In this document: positions 13,070 through 24,618 of the stretch, in pieces
How positions within the stretch are numbered: position 1 is the first letter of the stretch
Layout of the letters: every line of letters begins with the position of its first letter
NCBI GenBank assembly: GCA_964030785.1
Contig: OZ034968.1
Span: 58,376,299 to 58,440,298, forward strand
DNA: 64,000 nt
Source: Siderastrea siderea
Taxonomy: Eukaryota; Cnidaria; Anthozoa; Scleractinia; Rhizangiidae
Direction: 5' to 3'
Translations under genes and position numbers: made by a program
The notes under the pieces: generated by a model
Told to the model about the DNA's origin: nothing
The model's database searches: none
Seen by the model: the letters and a program-made list of their open reading frames with translations, nothing else

Positions 13070-15206
13070 ATTCTTTGTACATTTTTAGTCTTATAGAATC
13101 TTGAGTCTGTACTTTCTGAGGCCCCCGCTTTTTTCTGCTTGATCAGTTACGAAAAAGCTCAAAACCTTAGTCTTGCAATGCTAAAAGAAACTGACATCAC
13201 GAAAGGGACATTTTTCATTCGACCGAAATTTCCGGATACGAGAGAAAATGATTCCCAGATGGGGCTAATTTTCGGTTTACACCCACTTCAAGATGACGAC
13301 CGATTAACGCTTTAAGCAGAAGAAAGAAAACAATTGTTTAAACAATTAAAAAGTTGTTACATTCAAACTAATTCTCTGCCGCTTCTCTAAATTTACAACA
13401 CTTGATCATTTAAAAATGGACTTGATCAAAGATTTCTGGACTTCCAAAGTTAACCATTTTAGGACTCGTATCGTTACGATTTCATATACTGCTTTTTAAA
13501 AATAACCTAAATTTAGGTTTATTCACATACACTTGGTCGTTTGCTCTCATTTTTTTGAGTTTTTCACATACAACAGCAAAGTCATTAACTATTTTCCTCC
13601 TTATTTCACATACTTTCAGTCCAGTTAATCAACGCTGTTTTACTCGTCTTGCAAAATTGTGCATTTTCATGCATATTTCCTCTATCGTATTTGGCCGTCT
13701 TTCCTTTACACCTTATAGGACCCTTTTAAGCTTATATTTTCTTATCTTAATTCACACCAAGTTCATATACCAAGAATTGCCCTGCCAAAACCGTAAATAT
13801 AAAACGACTGGAATTCGGGTTTGTGCCAGAAGAAGAATGAATAGTATCCCACAATCCTTTGCATTTTCAACTATATTATCAAAATCTGAAGTGACGTCAT
13901 CAGTCTCTTGAGGGATCGATAGAATGAGTTTCACTCAAATGGCGGCAGCTTCGTTTGTAACGTGTTACAACGCAGAATACTCTGTTTCGTAATAACGCGT
14001 CTGGGCTAGTACTACTGCGTACCAATGGAAGAATTTAGTGCTCAGCTGGAAGGTTTTGCCTATGTTGCACTTTATTGCAAGGAAATTTGCTAGAGTTTCC
14101 TCGAAAGTTTGCCCAAATGAAGGGTCTGATTGTTCTCGAAGTACATCGATGATCGCTCAGTTGAAGAACAGTTCGTCGGCTTGTGAAGTCCTACTTGATT
14201 CAAATAAATCGCAGTTGCGACATCGCCGTGAGTAATATATTGTTAATTGTCATGTACCGATCATCGATTCGAATTTGTTGCTAAAGACGAGATCCAGCGA
14301 GTTGTATCATGTGTTTACCCGAGGATGTTGTTGATGATTGTAGGCAATGTATTCAAAAATCGCTTCCTCGAAATCTTCCTCAAGTAGTTTTTAAATGCAC
14401 AGGGCAATGGACAATTACCTGGAACAATAATTTGCGTTCTCGAAGTTTTGTGTCAAACTACTTCAACCATTTCAAGTAGAGACATAAATAGTGATATCTG
14501 TCACCCAGTTGACCATACTCGAGGAGAAAGCAACGGCTAATAACTGGTAACCTTCACGGATCCTTTTGAGCTTATCCAACAAAGCACAAGCAATTAATTC
14601 ACTCCTTGGTCGCACGGAAAGCACAATAAAGAAAAAGTGCAATTAATTAAACTCTACTCTATTACATTTGTCGCGGAATCGCCATGTGAGTTAAAACGTG
14701 ATACTCAAAACTGCAGGGATTTGGACCATTTTCGAACCTTCAGAAATTTGAAACTGTCGGGTCACTAAGGGTCACTATAGTACAAAGTTGTCCAAATACC
14801 TTTTAATTATTCAGCTTTTAACTGTTTCTGTAAATTACTCAAGCATAAAGAGACCTATCATTAACTACGTGTAACTCATTGAAGCGGTGGTAACGGATGG
14901 CGTGAGACATTGTTATTCAAATTATCTAAAAAACCTATTTCTAATGCGCTAAATTCAAAAGGAACAACACCTATTTCATGATGAAAGTTGCAAGTTTGTG
15001 TTTTGAAGTGTGCTATCCTCAGCGAAACGCTTTATCTGTGAAAAATCCAAAGCGAAAACAGGCAAAATCCTCCATGTGTCACAACACATTCGCCATCTTC
15101 ATGAAATTCAATGAGGCAAAGGATTGTGGGATACCATTCGTTCTTCTTCTGGGTTTGTGCTAAAGTGGTATAAGCATCGAGCGCAAAATGTCGATTACTA
15201 ATGCAT
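13070..15206. other. No gene recognised
   Basis: Scattered short frames on both strands lack protein-like composition. A short phrase around 13840 (GTTTGTGCCAGAAGAAGAATG, CACAATCCTTTGC) reappears inverted near 15115-15165, hinting at a dispersed repeat. No element boundaries were resolved. Confidence 0.4.
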
Positions 15207-15869
15207 GTATACGTCAGATCTGAAATATAACATCCATACACCAGGTCAGTGGTATAACATCCATACATAAGATGTGGAGTATAACATCCATACATCAGAT
15301 CTGAAGTATAACATCCATACACCAGGTCAGTGGTATAACATCCATACATGAGATGTGGTGTATAACATCCATACATCAGATCTGAAGTATAACATCCATA
15401 CATCAGGTCAGTGGTATAACATCCATACATCAGATGTGGAGTATAACATCCATACACCAGATCTGAAGTATAACATCCATACATCAGGTCAGTGGTATAA
15501 AATCCATACATCAGATGTGGTGTATAACATCCTGATACATCAGATTTGGGTATAACATCCATACATCAGGTCAGTGTTATAACATCCATACATCAGATGT
15601 GGAGTATAACATCCACACAACAGGTCAGTGGTATAACATACATACATCAGATGTGGTGTATAACATCCATACATCAGATCTGAAGTATAACATCCATAGA
15701 TCAGATCTGAAGTATAACATCCATACACCAGATCTGAAGTATAAGATCCATACATGAGATCAGTGGTATAACATCCATACATCAGATGTGGTGTATAACA
15801 TCTATACATCAGATCTGAAGTCTAACATCCATACCTCAGGTCAGTGGTATAACATCCATACAAGTTCAG
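15207..15869 (+). repeat. 27-bp minisatellite array, about 24 copies
   Basis: The unit reads TATAACATCCATACATCAG plus 8 bp. Three variants of the last bases (AGATCTGAAG, AGGTCAGTGG, AGATGTGGAG/GTG) follow in a largely fixed order, giving a higher-order unit of 81 bp. Because 27 is divisible by three, the array stays open in several frames and yields periodic MYGCYTTDL-like peptides. These should not be read as genes. The same repeat recurs in reverse orientation at 27.2-27.9 and 36.4-36.6 kb. Confidence 0.95.
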
Positions 15870-16144
15870 TTCGGAGGTAATCATTTAGTCCTTAAATCCG
15901 TATATTATTATCCGTTTACAACCCTTATAAAACACACGAGAAACGTCCCTTTTCACGGTGTCTACTGCTTACTTTAAACACGCCAGATTGTAAAAACAGT
16001 CTATATATTTTTAACTACGCTAATGAAAGTCCATGCGAAAATACCAAATAATATAGTTTTTTAATGGTTGATTACAAACAAAGGTGGCATGTCCGAGGTA
16101 ATAGCCCCTTCCATAGCAAATCTATGTCACTCGTCCTTAACGTC

Positions 16145-16941
16145 AGTGGCCGTGTTTTCACGAGCAATTTTTCAGGTCGCTTAGCGAGTGACAACCGGAA
16201 ATCTCGTAAAAACACTTGCTTTTCCGACTCGCTTAAAGTTAAGCGAGTCGGCAAACTTCAATGCAATTCTCATTAAATTTAAGCCACCGACCCAGGTAGC
16301 TTAAGCGAGTCAGCAATCAATTTCCTCCAATGAGAAGCAACTTGTGGTCAGCTCATCTGACAAAGCTGTCAAATCGCACTTGAAATCGGAAATATAACAC
16401 GCCGGTTCTATTTTTATGCGTCTCGCTAAACTTCTGTGACCACGGCGTAGTTTTTTTTCTGCGAAGATGAATAATTTTCCGTTCAATGACCCTTCTAGAT
16501 CTGTTAATGACCCTGCGTATTGGTTTAGAAGCATATGTTCGAACCAGAATTGTGGCCTTTCTAGAACCCATGCGACTCATTTTCTTCTGCGGCAGATCTT
16601 CCTTTGCGAATGCAAAAAATACGCCTCCGTTCTTCTTCTCCTGCCTCTGATTGTGAGCAACCTTAGCCTTTGCTGAAATCAGTTCCTTCGTCGGATGAAA
16701 ACCAAGCGCATAAATACAGTAATAAAAAAAAAAGAAGGACGCACATGTGAGCTTCGTCCGCATCTCCCGCCATTATTCAAACTAATTTATTCGCGCGCTT
16801 GCTCTCCGCAAATTACTTAAATGAAATACAATCTTACTCGTGAAAACACCAATCATTTTTAAGTCGCTTAACGAAGTCAGTAAACAAAACACCTTCAGGA
16901 ATGTTAAGCGAGACAATCGTGCTCGTGAAAACACAGCCAGT
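16145..16941. mobile_element. Non-autonomous element with GTGTTTTCACGAGC termini
   Basis: The left end AGTGGCCGTGTTTTCACGAG and the right end (GCTCGTGAAAACACAGCCAGT at 16921-16941) are inverted repeats of about 20 bp with two mismatches. The motif TTAAGCGAGTC and its reverse complement recur near both ends, like subterminal transposase-binding sites. No transposase is present. Frames inside (for example 16353-16763) look random. No target-site duplication was resolved. Confidence 0.65.
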
Positions 16942-19900
16942 ATGATTTAATTTCGTTTCGAACAGAAACTGCAAAACAACCCTTTTCACCGACAGCTCAT
17001 TTCAAAAGAAATGAACGTGGAATTATTATGTGTAAAAAGTTTCCGCTGAAAACTGATTGTAATCATCATGATGCAGACGAGAAAGGTTATCGACGAGGAC
17101 GCTGTAGTTTGAACAAAAACAAAATCCTGGTATGACAATAGAAATGACAAAAGTTAATTTTTCGGCAACTTTCTCTTTAATCAGAGGTTGAGTCGGCATC
17201 GCCGGCTTCCATCTTGCCTCCCTTTCTGTTTCGGTGTAGATACAGTGCCGTCCCAAACTTAATCCGGCCTTAATTGCTGCGCCTATGAAAAGGTAAATAT
17301 AAGAAAGGTAAATGGTTAATTATTTGGTAAAAATGAAAGAAAAAATTGATATACATTACATTGACGGTTCATGTAAGGAATGGAAACTATGTTAAAATGC
17401 ACTGAACTGTGCAAACTTCACTGACTCAACTGAACTTAGAAATAGAAAAAAAACCTTCACTGTTCAGAGCTTTTATAGACTTCGAGCAGTCACTACAAAC
17501 GCAACTCACAAACAAGTGCGAAAATCGCCTGCCGGGGCTCCCATATCAGAGGTTCGAGCGATAAAAATGTAAATCACCCCCATCACTTTTATTTGGAAGT
17601 CCCCGGGGAAGGACGGTGAAACACGTGTATAGTGCTCACTTACAAATTAGAAGCTCATCACGCCCGAGCTACTGATGTTTCCACACAACAGGCGATTTTC
17701 CGCGCTTGTTTACATGTTCTTTTTGCTTCACTATCCCAGACCGGCGAGAGAGAGACTGCTTGTAGTCTATAGATTTTTACCCTAGCGAGACCATCTCAGT
17801 AAACGCTACTTTGAAAGGGCAGGGTATGTGACACCAATAGCTACCAATAGAAAGACCACCTTTGTTTTTCTTTCTTGCACACAATCACAAGGAATTTTTT
17901 TGACTGGACTAAAATGTCTAAAATGCCATCGATCCTTGCCATGCAGATTATAGGTCAACACACGGTTTACTGTTTTCTGTTTCACGCCATCTCGTGACAA
18001 CTAGCTTAAAAATCTTATAGCCGCCTACTATTGATTTACAGCACCACTACTTTATTTCCAACCCACACACAGAAAGCCTTTTTTCAATCTTCAAAAACTC
18101 ACTCGAAAGAATGACTTGTTTTTTTCTTTCTTACAGAGAAATTCTTGCACATAAAGGAATTATTCGACAGGAATATTGTGACATGATCATGTAATTGATC
18201 TTCTTTATCCGCGAAGCCACGCAAACTTGAAACAATGATGCTTATAGCAACAGTCAGTCACTCATCATAAGCAATTATATACCATTTTTGTATGCTATCA
18301 ACTACCTGTTTAGGCATCTGCTGCTATCAGGCGTTAACTGACAAGTATATATATAAGTGTTTTTCTCTCCATGATTGTCGATAAACTTGTACAAATCATA
18401 CGCTAGGCACGTTATCGATTTCGCCCCCAAATTTTTATTTTCGGCTTCACTGTCTTTTAATCGTCAACATGTCTGAAATGTTTATTTATCGATCCTTGCC
18501 TGTGCAGTTAGGTGAAGTCGGCTATGGCACGCTATCTCGTGACAACTAACTCAAAAGCTCTTCTGGCTCAACCCACTCATGAGTCACCAAAGATGTTGAG
18601 CACGCCAATCCTCTGCTGTTTCTGGCTGGGCGATCACACACGGAGAGGAGTGATATCAATTAATAATTACGTATGTTTCTAAGGGGATACTACGCTTACT
18701 GGAAACGGAAATTCAAAATTATTCTTTTACAAATTTAGTCATGCGAACTTTATGTTATCATACGGCTGTTGATGTAAGTGATCCATGTACGCAATAAAGA
18801 AAAAATTAAAGTGTACACTAGTTAAACGAAATCAACGGAAGTTAGTTACATTAAACGTTTGGAACGCTTTCGTTTCACTGGGTAATCTTCTGTTAGTGCT
18901 ATTGAAGGAGACCATGCATGCGGGAGAAAACTTTAACATGCAAAAGTTAATTTTTATCTGTAACCCGGCCGGAATACATGTTAATCTAAGAACTCTTACT
19001 CCAAACATAAACAAAGGGAAGGACATTTCTTTGGGGAGTCTTATCAATTTTGTCATTTGTACAAGAATAATCTATCGAAAGATTTGAATATTTACGCATT
19101 CGCTAGTCACAGTGCACGGAAAATATCGTGTCTCAGCAACTTAGAAATGGAACTTTGCTAATAAGTCAAGGATATTCTGTCTTAGGAAAACGTCCCAGCG
19201 AAAAATAACGAGTTGATGTATATTTCAGAAACTGAGCTAACCCAGTGTGTTCTATTCAGCACACTTTCAACATCCAAACAGAACATCATTGGCGCGAAAT
19301 TGGTAATTCAAATAAAATAATGATGCAAACTTTAACGACGTGACGGGCTAAACATGGATTCGATACAACATATTTAAAAACGTCCTTTTCTCTGCTTTTT
19401 CGCATTTCATAGAACTAAAAGTTATTGGACTTACCAACTTTGCACTCCTTGAACCTCCGCTGAAGAGGTGAAGGGACATCTTCCTTTGGCAGTTCCTGAA
19501 TGATTTCCATGTCCGAGTCATTTAGTCTTCGCTTTCTCGTTCTTTGTCTCTTATGTGAAGCAGCAGTAGTAGCAGGACTGTCAGTCGAGCAATGTTTGTG
19601 ATGGTGTTTGGCTTGATTTTAATCGCTCGTTTCTTGCAAATGTTTAAAGCTTTAGCTTGAAATCTGCTGCTGTTTTGCAGTCGCCAAAGAATACAACAAA
19701 TTTGTCCTCAAAGAAATTCGGCGGAAATCTTTAACTTTACCACCATGTTCCACGTCTATCTGGTTTGAAATCTTCCAAAGGTCCAAAATCGATGGCTACA
19801 TTTTCTTTAATACTGAGGAATACTTCGCCTTGCCCTTGGTGAACTATTAAAACTCCAAGCCATTTCTTTAACTGATCTGACGAGAGTGCAAAACGTCAAA

Positions 19901-20156
19901 AGCGCGCGGACTTTCTGTTAATTATGTAAAGGACCTATGACAAATTGAATGACAGTTATAATAAAGGAACCTTTTGCAACCCGATAATAGAAAAAAGGGG
20001 CTTTTTGTATCTCGTAAGACGTAACCCTTTCAAGACCTTCAACACCGGTATCGCTTCACGTTAGTATTTTTGCATAACCTCTGAAACCTGTCTGGTAATA
20101 AAAACTTGCCATTTACCATTTTAAAATTTCTCAGATGTGGGACTGCTTAACGAAGA
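16942..20156. other. No gene recognised
   Basis: AT-rich sequence with short frames only. The frame at 18785-19087 is Lys/Ile/Leu-rich, lacks splice-linked neighbours and matches no family I know. No RNA gene or element boundary was found. Confidence 0.45.
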
Positions 20157-20316
20157 TAGATACAATCTCGGACTTTTTAAATGGAACACTCAGACCACCC
20201 CTCCCCCCCAAATCAAGGATGCAAAATGGCGCGTTTTTCTCTTCGCGAGACTTCAACATTGATTTTGGGGGGGTAGGGGGGTTTCTGTTCCATGTTATTC
20301 AGTCCGAGATTGTCCA
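20157..20316. repeat. Foldback MITE with arms of about 30 bp
   Basis: The sequence AGATACAATCTCGGAC followed by TTTTTAAATGGAACAC at 20157-20189 pairs with GTTCCATGTTATTCAGTCCG and AGATTGTCC at 20286-20316. A C run on one side and G runs on the other also pair. It lies 380 bp upstream of the Rep-like gene and has no coding potential. Confidence 0.75.
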
Positions 20317-20696
20317 AGATTCACACTGGCGTTACCAGTAGCGTTACATGTGGTTATTATGAGATGAATACTGCATTCACACGCTCCAAAACTAAATACT
20401 ACGAGAAAGTACACCTTGCATTAAAAGAATAAACTTGGGCGAGATTGAAAAAATGCTGAAAATGATATTTAATATCCGCTATTTGTCTATAATATGTTAC
20501 TCAATAATAGAAAAAAAGAAAATGCGATGAATGTGTGTCACAATTGGCGTTAAATGGTAAGTTATTTGTTTCACGAAACCGGCTTTCTTTTCTCTTCGGA
20601 AAATGCTTTTGTAATGATTGGGCGGGAAATTAAAATAACCGTAACTGTTGAATATTTCTGCTTCAACCCACGAACGCAGTTTGTCAGAATAGAACG

Positions 20697-22154
20697 ATGG
20701 AGTTGCTCTCCCAGTATGTATCTAGTAGTTCGGTCACCAGCCAATCTGAAAGCTCCGATGACGAATTAGAGGCGGCCAAAGTGCGAAGCGTGTACCTGGT
20801 TACTTATAGCCAAGCTGATCTCAGCATTTTTCCAGACAGAAAATCGTTCGCTGATGCCGTTTGCGAGGCAGTTGCAAAATGCGAGGGGCCCAAATGTAAA
20901 ATCGTTCAGTGGTCCTGTTGTCAAGAAAGCCATAAAAAGGCAGGAAAGCACTATCACATAGCTATTAAGTTGAACCGAATTAAGAGGTGGCTGCCGATTC
21001 GAAAGTATTTAAAGAACAAATGGAATATTTATGTTCACTTTTCTAACCGCCACGTGAATTACTACACTGCTTGGTTGTACACGACTAAAGAAGATGAAAA
21101 CTGTATTCAGTCTCCCGATCATCCGGATTTAGCTAACTCTGGTCCACCAAGAACGATGTCGGCAAGTCAAGCTCGTGTGAAACGACGACCACCAGTCACT
21201 GAAGATTCGCCAACAGATTCCACAAGCGGCGGGGAAGGCGAAGACGGCGAGGAAAAGGAGAAAGAAGGAGGTCACGGGCGGGCGAGCACGTCAGTGAAAC
21301 GAAGACGTTCTCAGCGCCTAAGTTGTTTTGATGTGTCCAATATAATAGTTGAAAAGAAAATCAAAAACAGAACGGAACTACTCGCACTCGCGAGCGCACA
21401 AAAAGCTGAAGGCAAAACGGACCTGGCGGAATTCGTGGTGAACAGGGGTAACAGAGTGGTAGAAGAGGTAATTGCAACGGCCTGGAAAATGGAGAACGCA
21501 AGTGAGGTGCTGAAGAGGAGTAAACTAACAAGGCTGGAGATTTTAGAGAAATGCTTACTAGAAGATTCATGTACCCCTGAGTGCAATGGACAGTGGCTGC
21601 AGTGTGCGACGCAGTTACTAAATTGGAACAACGTGTCGCGTAGAGCCTTTAGCGAAGCGGTAAAAAACCTTCTAGAGAAAGGGAGGGGGAAATTCCGTAA
21701 TATTCTTTTAAAAGGGCCTGCAAATACCGGGAAAACATTTCTACTTAACCCTTTAAGCCTGGTTTACAAGACCTTTAGCAATCCAGCGTCTTCAACTTTT
21801 GCGTGGGTGGGAGCAGAAAGAGCGGAGGTAATTTTTTTAAACGACTTTAGGTGGAACCAGCAAATAATTCCATGGCACGATTTACTTTTAATGCTGGAGG
21901 GCCAGCCGGTGCACCTTCCTGCTCCAAAGTCTCATTTTGCTAAAGACCTAGAATTTAATAAAGACACACCTATTTTTTGCACAACCAAGCACGATTTCGT
22001 TTATGTTAGGGGAGGGGTTATCGATGAGAGGGAAACAGAAATGATGGCGATACGCTGGCACTCTCTCCAGTTTCAAAGACGAATTCAAGAGACTGAACAG
22101 CTAAATATTCCTTCTTGTGCAAGATGCTTTGCGGAATTTATTTTAAACCCATAA
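20697..22154 (+). CDS. Rep-like protein: HUH endonuclease fused to SF3 helicase
   Basis: An intact, intronless 485-aa frame. The N-terminal half has the rolling-circle replication layout: motif I YLVTYSQAD (33-41), the HUH motif HYH (85-87), then NYYTAWLYTTK with a Y-x-x-K pair (Tyr128, Lys131) as the candidate nicking tyrosine. A Ser/Glu/Gly-rich linker follows, with a basic nuclear-signal-like stretch (KRRRSQR, about 201-207). The C-terminal half is a superfamily 3 helicase: Walker A GPANTGKT (340-347), Walker B VIFLNDF (378-384) and a motif C-like TPIFCTTK (424-431). HUH plus SF3 proteins initiate rolling-circle or rolling-hairpin replication in ssDNA viruses and related elements; a parvo/CRESS-type origin is inferred. 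I recall similar proteins as multicopy in cnidarian genomes. The start ATG at 20697 gives the whole motif I region. No capsid gene or inverted termini were found beside it. Confidence 0.85.
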   Translation: MELLSQYVSSSSVTSQSESSDDELEAAKVRSVYLVTYSQADLSIFPDRKSFADAVCEAVAKCEGPKCKIVQWSCCQESHKKAGKHYHIAIKLNRIKRWLPIRKYLKNKWNIYVHFSNRHVNYYTAWLYTTKEDENCIQSPDHPDLANSGPPRTMSASQARVKRRPPVTEDSPTDSTSGGEGEDGEEKEKEGGHGRASTSVKRRRSQRLSCFDVSNIIVEKKIKNRTELLALASAQKAEGKTDLAEFVVNRGNRVVEEVIATAWKMENASEVLKRSKLTRLEILEKCLLEDSCTPECNGQWLQCATQLLNWNNVSRRAFSEAVKNLLEKGRGKFRNILLKGPANTGKTFLLNPLSLVYKTFSNPASSTFAWVGAERAEVIFLNDFRWNQQIIPWHDLLLMLEGQPVHLPAPKSHFAKDLEFNKDTPIFCTTKHDFVYVRGGVIDERETEMMAIRWHSLQFQRRIQETEQLNIPSCARCFAEFILNP

Positions 22155-22974
22155 GTTATACAGTAAGAGAATCACTGCGTGCAACGAACTAAAAATATCG
22201 ATTGAATCTTTTAATCTGTTTATCATTCATTTATTATTACCAGTTAATTGAAATCAATCAGAGCAATTTCATTGCATTGCTTAAGATATATTTCATAGCA
22301 TAGATTGTAAAAATAAAATTAATTAGTAAGTTTACGCAACACGCTTACGGTATACAAGTTATGAAGGATGAATAAAGACAAAACATAGTTACATTTGAAT
22401 TTTTTGTCATCATTTTAATAGGCTTGCGCTTAAGGAAGAAGGGAAATAAAACACAAAAAAGAAATTGCATTGGCCAAAAATAACAGGAAAAAAAGGAGGT
22501 TAGTCGTCGAAAGTGAGATTTGAACCCGCTAAACGAAATCCTGCACACGATCGGCACACTCGTCTATCGCGCCTTACGCCTGTGCGCAACTCATGTATCT
22601 ACATGCTATTGACTAAATTCTCCTTTTTAAGAATTGTTATCCCCGATATTTATGGGCGACATTTTCTCTATATATACAGTTGTTTTTTCAGGCTAGAAAA
22701 CTGAACACGATTTACGTTGACAAAGATGACGATTGATACGATTTAGAAGCTACTACCAACGATTTTTATCGATTTTCCGCGATTTTGTCGCTTGGACAGT
22801 AAAGTAACAAACATAAAGTCACTTTTATTTTAATTACCTGCTAACCGTAATAAACCGTTCAAAATCGTTTTAAAACAACCTTAAATCGTATGAAACATTT
22901 CTTAAACCATTACTGAAACGTCAAACTTTCATTTAACACACTTCAAGTTAGCTACACAGTTAAAAAGTACTAGT
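22155..22974. other. Convergent spacer between Rep-like and transposase genes
   Basis: AT-rich, with AATAAA-like signals near 22313 and 22372 that could serve polyadenylation of the Rep-like gene. Contains the tRNA-like segment listed separately. No other gene is seen. Confidence 0.4.
22505..22590 (-). repeat. tRNA-derived (SINE-like) relic
   Basis: Read on the minus strand, an A-box-like GGCGCGATAGACGAGTG and a B-box-like GCGGGTTCAAATCTC stand about the right distance apart for a tRNA promoter. The acceptor and anticodon stems do not fold properly, so this is not called as a functional tRNA. Confidence 0.35.
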
Positions 22975-24054
22975 TTAGTATTTCAGCCTTTCGCCATTGC
23001 TCCGTATTATGGCAGCGATGCGACCGTTCATAGACTCTATAGTTTTATCAATCAACTCTCGGGAAATACCATTAATTGTTCTTTGTACCCTATTGCAGAA
23101 TTCTTCATATGATTCACGAGTAATGCCTTGTTCGAGGGCGTGTTTCTCTAACTTCCTGGAGACAACGTTAAAGACATTTTCGATCGGGTTCAGGCATGGG
23201 GATCGAGCACAAAGCTTTAGAAGTTCCGACTGACAGCGAGCCATAGCCTCACGGGCTGCTTTGCTGTTTTGAGAGGGATCACCGTCTTGCAACCACAGTC
23301 GACTCGATCCCTTCCCGGAACGCGCAAACATGCTGTTAAAATTGCGGTCGATAAAAGATGCGAAATAGTTTCCGTCCATCTTTTCGTATCTTTCACAAAC
23401 TAACACCCCTCTCCCGTAAGTTATTGCAACCATAAACTTGGCAACTTTTCCTCCCGTCCCAGCTTTTCCTTCTTTCGCCAAGCACCCTTGTTTGAGGCCT
23501 TCGGATTTTCTTCTCCACACTCTCCCTTTGGGAGCGCGGGCTTGGTCCAGGGGGTTAGTTATGTAGACAAACGACACACCATCTAGGTAGAAAGCTATAG
23601 AATATGTCCATACGTTTGGAGGGTAATCTGCTTGCATCCTTCGGGGAAATGCCACTCTGTTGTCTTTGTCCGTTTGACTCATTAGCCCTTTTCTGCGTGC
23701 CTGTAGAAAGAAGTAACCATTTCTGTTTAGACGACGTCTCACAGTTCGATCAGTGACATGACGAATTCCCGTCCGTTCCATCAGACGTCGCGAAGAAAAA
23801 GAACCCTCTTGGTCTCTCAATTCTTCAATGTTTTGAAGAATTAATGCCTCTTGTTCAGGGGTCAGTTTCATCTTTCGGCCACATAAATGTCTCCGGTTTT
23901 CAGGTGCTCTGTGTTGTGCACTTATCATACGGTGCACACTTGTTTTGGAAACCTTGCAGCGCTGAGCAATCTCTTCTAGCGAGAGTTCTGTAGTAGCCTT
24001 CAAGGCTCTTATTGTTGCTTTCGTTTTGTCGGGAATTTTTTTCCTTGACGGCAT
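22975..24054 (-). CDS. Tc1/mariner-family transposase, DD34E, intact
   Basis: A 359-aa frame starting at the ATG at 24054 (MPSRKKIPDK). The frame is open further upstream to 24318, but that extension is not protein-like for this family. Residues 20-110 form paired helix-turn-helix DNA-binding regions (SLEEIAQRCKVSKTSVHRM; HVTDRTVRRRLNRNGY). The catalytic triad is visible: Asp158 in FYLDGVS, Asp257 in LWLQDGDPSQNS and Glu292 in CLNPIENVF. The 34-residue spacing between the second Asp and the Glu is the DD34E signature of Tc1 elements. The enzyme would cut and rejoin transposon ends at TA sites in the nucleus. The gene has no frameshift or stop. I could not identify matching terminal inverted repeats on both sides, so element boundaries are unknown. 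It is convergent with the Rep-like gene. Confidence 0.9.
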   Translation of the reverse strand: MPSRKKIPDKTKATIRALKATTELSLEEIAQRCKVSKTSVHRMISAQHRAPENRRHLCGRKMKLTPEQEALILQNIEELRDQEGSFSSRRLMERTGIRHVTDRTVRRRLNRNGYFFLQARRKGLMSQTDKDNRVAFPRRMQADYPPNVWTYSIAFYLDGVSFVYITNPLDQARAPKGRVWRRKSEGLKQGCLAKEGKAGTGGKVAKFMVAITYGRGVLVCERYEKMDGNYFASFIDRNFNSMFARSGKGSSRLWLQDGDPSQNSKAAREAMARCQSELLKLCARSPCLNPIENVFNVVSRKLEKHALEQGITRESYEEFCNRVQRTINGISRELIDKTIESMNGRIAAIIRSNGERLKY

Positions 24055-24618
24055 GTTGCAAAATATTCTTGGGTGTTGAAAATTTTCGTTCTTTTTCCCT
24101 GTATTTCTTGGGAAAGTCAAATTAAAGGTAAGCATTATATACGCTCCGTTTTCCCGAAAAATAGCGCTCTTGTAATACCTAAAGTTAGGCGATAATGACC
24201 CCAGACTGACGCGCGTGACTGCGTCAGACACTAGTGTTTTCGAGCGATAGAAGTGTTGACAGATGCCCTTCTTATTAACGGCACCTATTGTCTCGTGACG
24301 TAGAGACCCCTGACACACTGTAGCTAAAGTATCCTAAAGTTTTTTTCGTGACTAAAATGTTATCGATAAACGTCGTTGATAAGGAAATATCTCAACAACC
24401 AATATTCACGCAACGGAAATTCCAGCAACAAAATGACTCCTTTGTTTTGCGGTTCGGAATGTGCACGCGAAATAGTTTACGGTTGCTCTGCTTCCAAAAC
24501 GCTCCTCGCCGTTAAATTCTCCCCACAATTGACTCGGACAACGCGATAAGACAAGTTTGGAAAACACACTTGTAACCGAAGTTTCACGTCTACTGAGCAA
24601 TATGCAACAATCTATGTG
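24055..24618. other. Divergent spacer upstream of the transposase and the acidic gene
   Basis: Separates the minus-strand transposase from the plus-strand acidic frame at 24619. It includes AT-rich stretches such as CATTATATACGC near 24131, but no clear promoter or transposon terminus was identified. Confidence 0.35.

Noticed and set aside
15032..15809. Long Tyr/Cys-rich frames (MYGCYTTDL-type repeats) on both strands
   Set aside because: They are the 27-bp minisatellite read in frame; the unit length is a multiple of three, so openness is not evidence of coding.
15207..15869. Regular repeats as a possible CRISPR array
   Set aside because: Units are contiguous without unique spacers, and the genome is eukaryotic.
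18785..19087. 100-codon plus-strand frame as a possible gene
   Set aside because: AT-driven composition, no motif, no linked exon, and an equally long frame on the other strand over the same bases.
22728..24400. Terminal inverted repeats for the Tc1-type gene
   Set aside because: Only weak similarity (TTTATCGAT, TTTTRGTC) was found between the two flanks, below what chance in AT-rich DNA could give.
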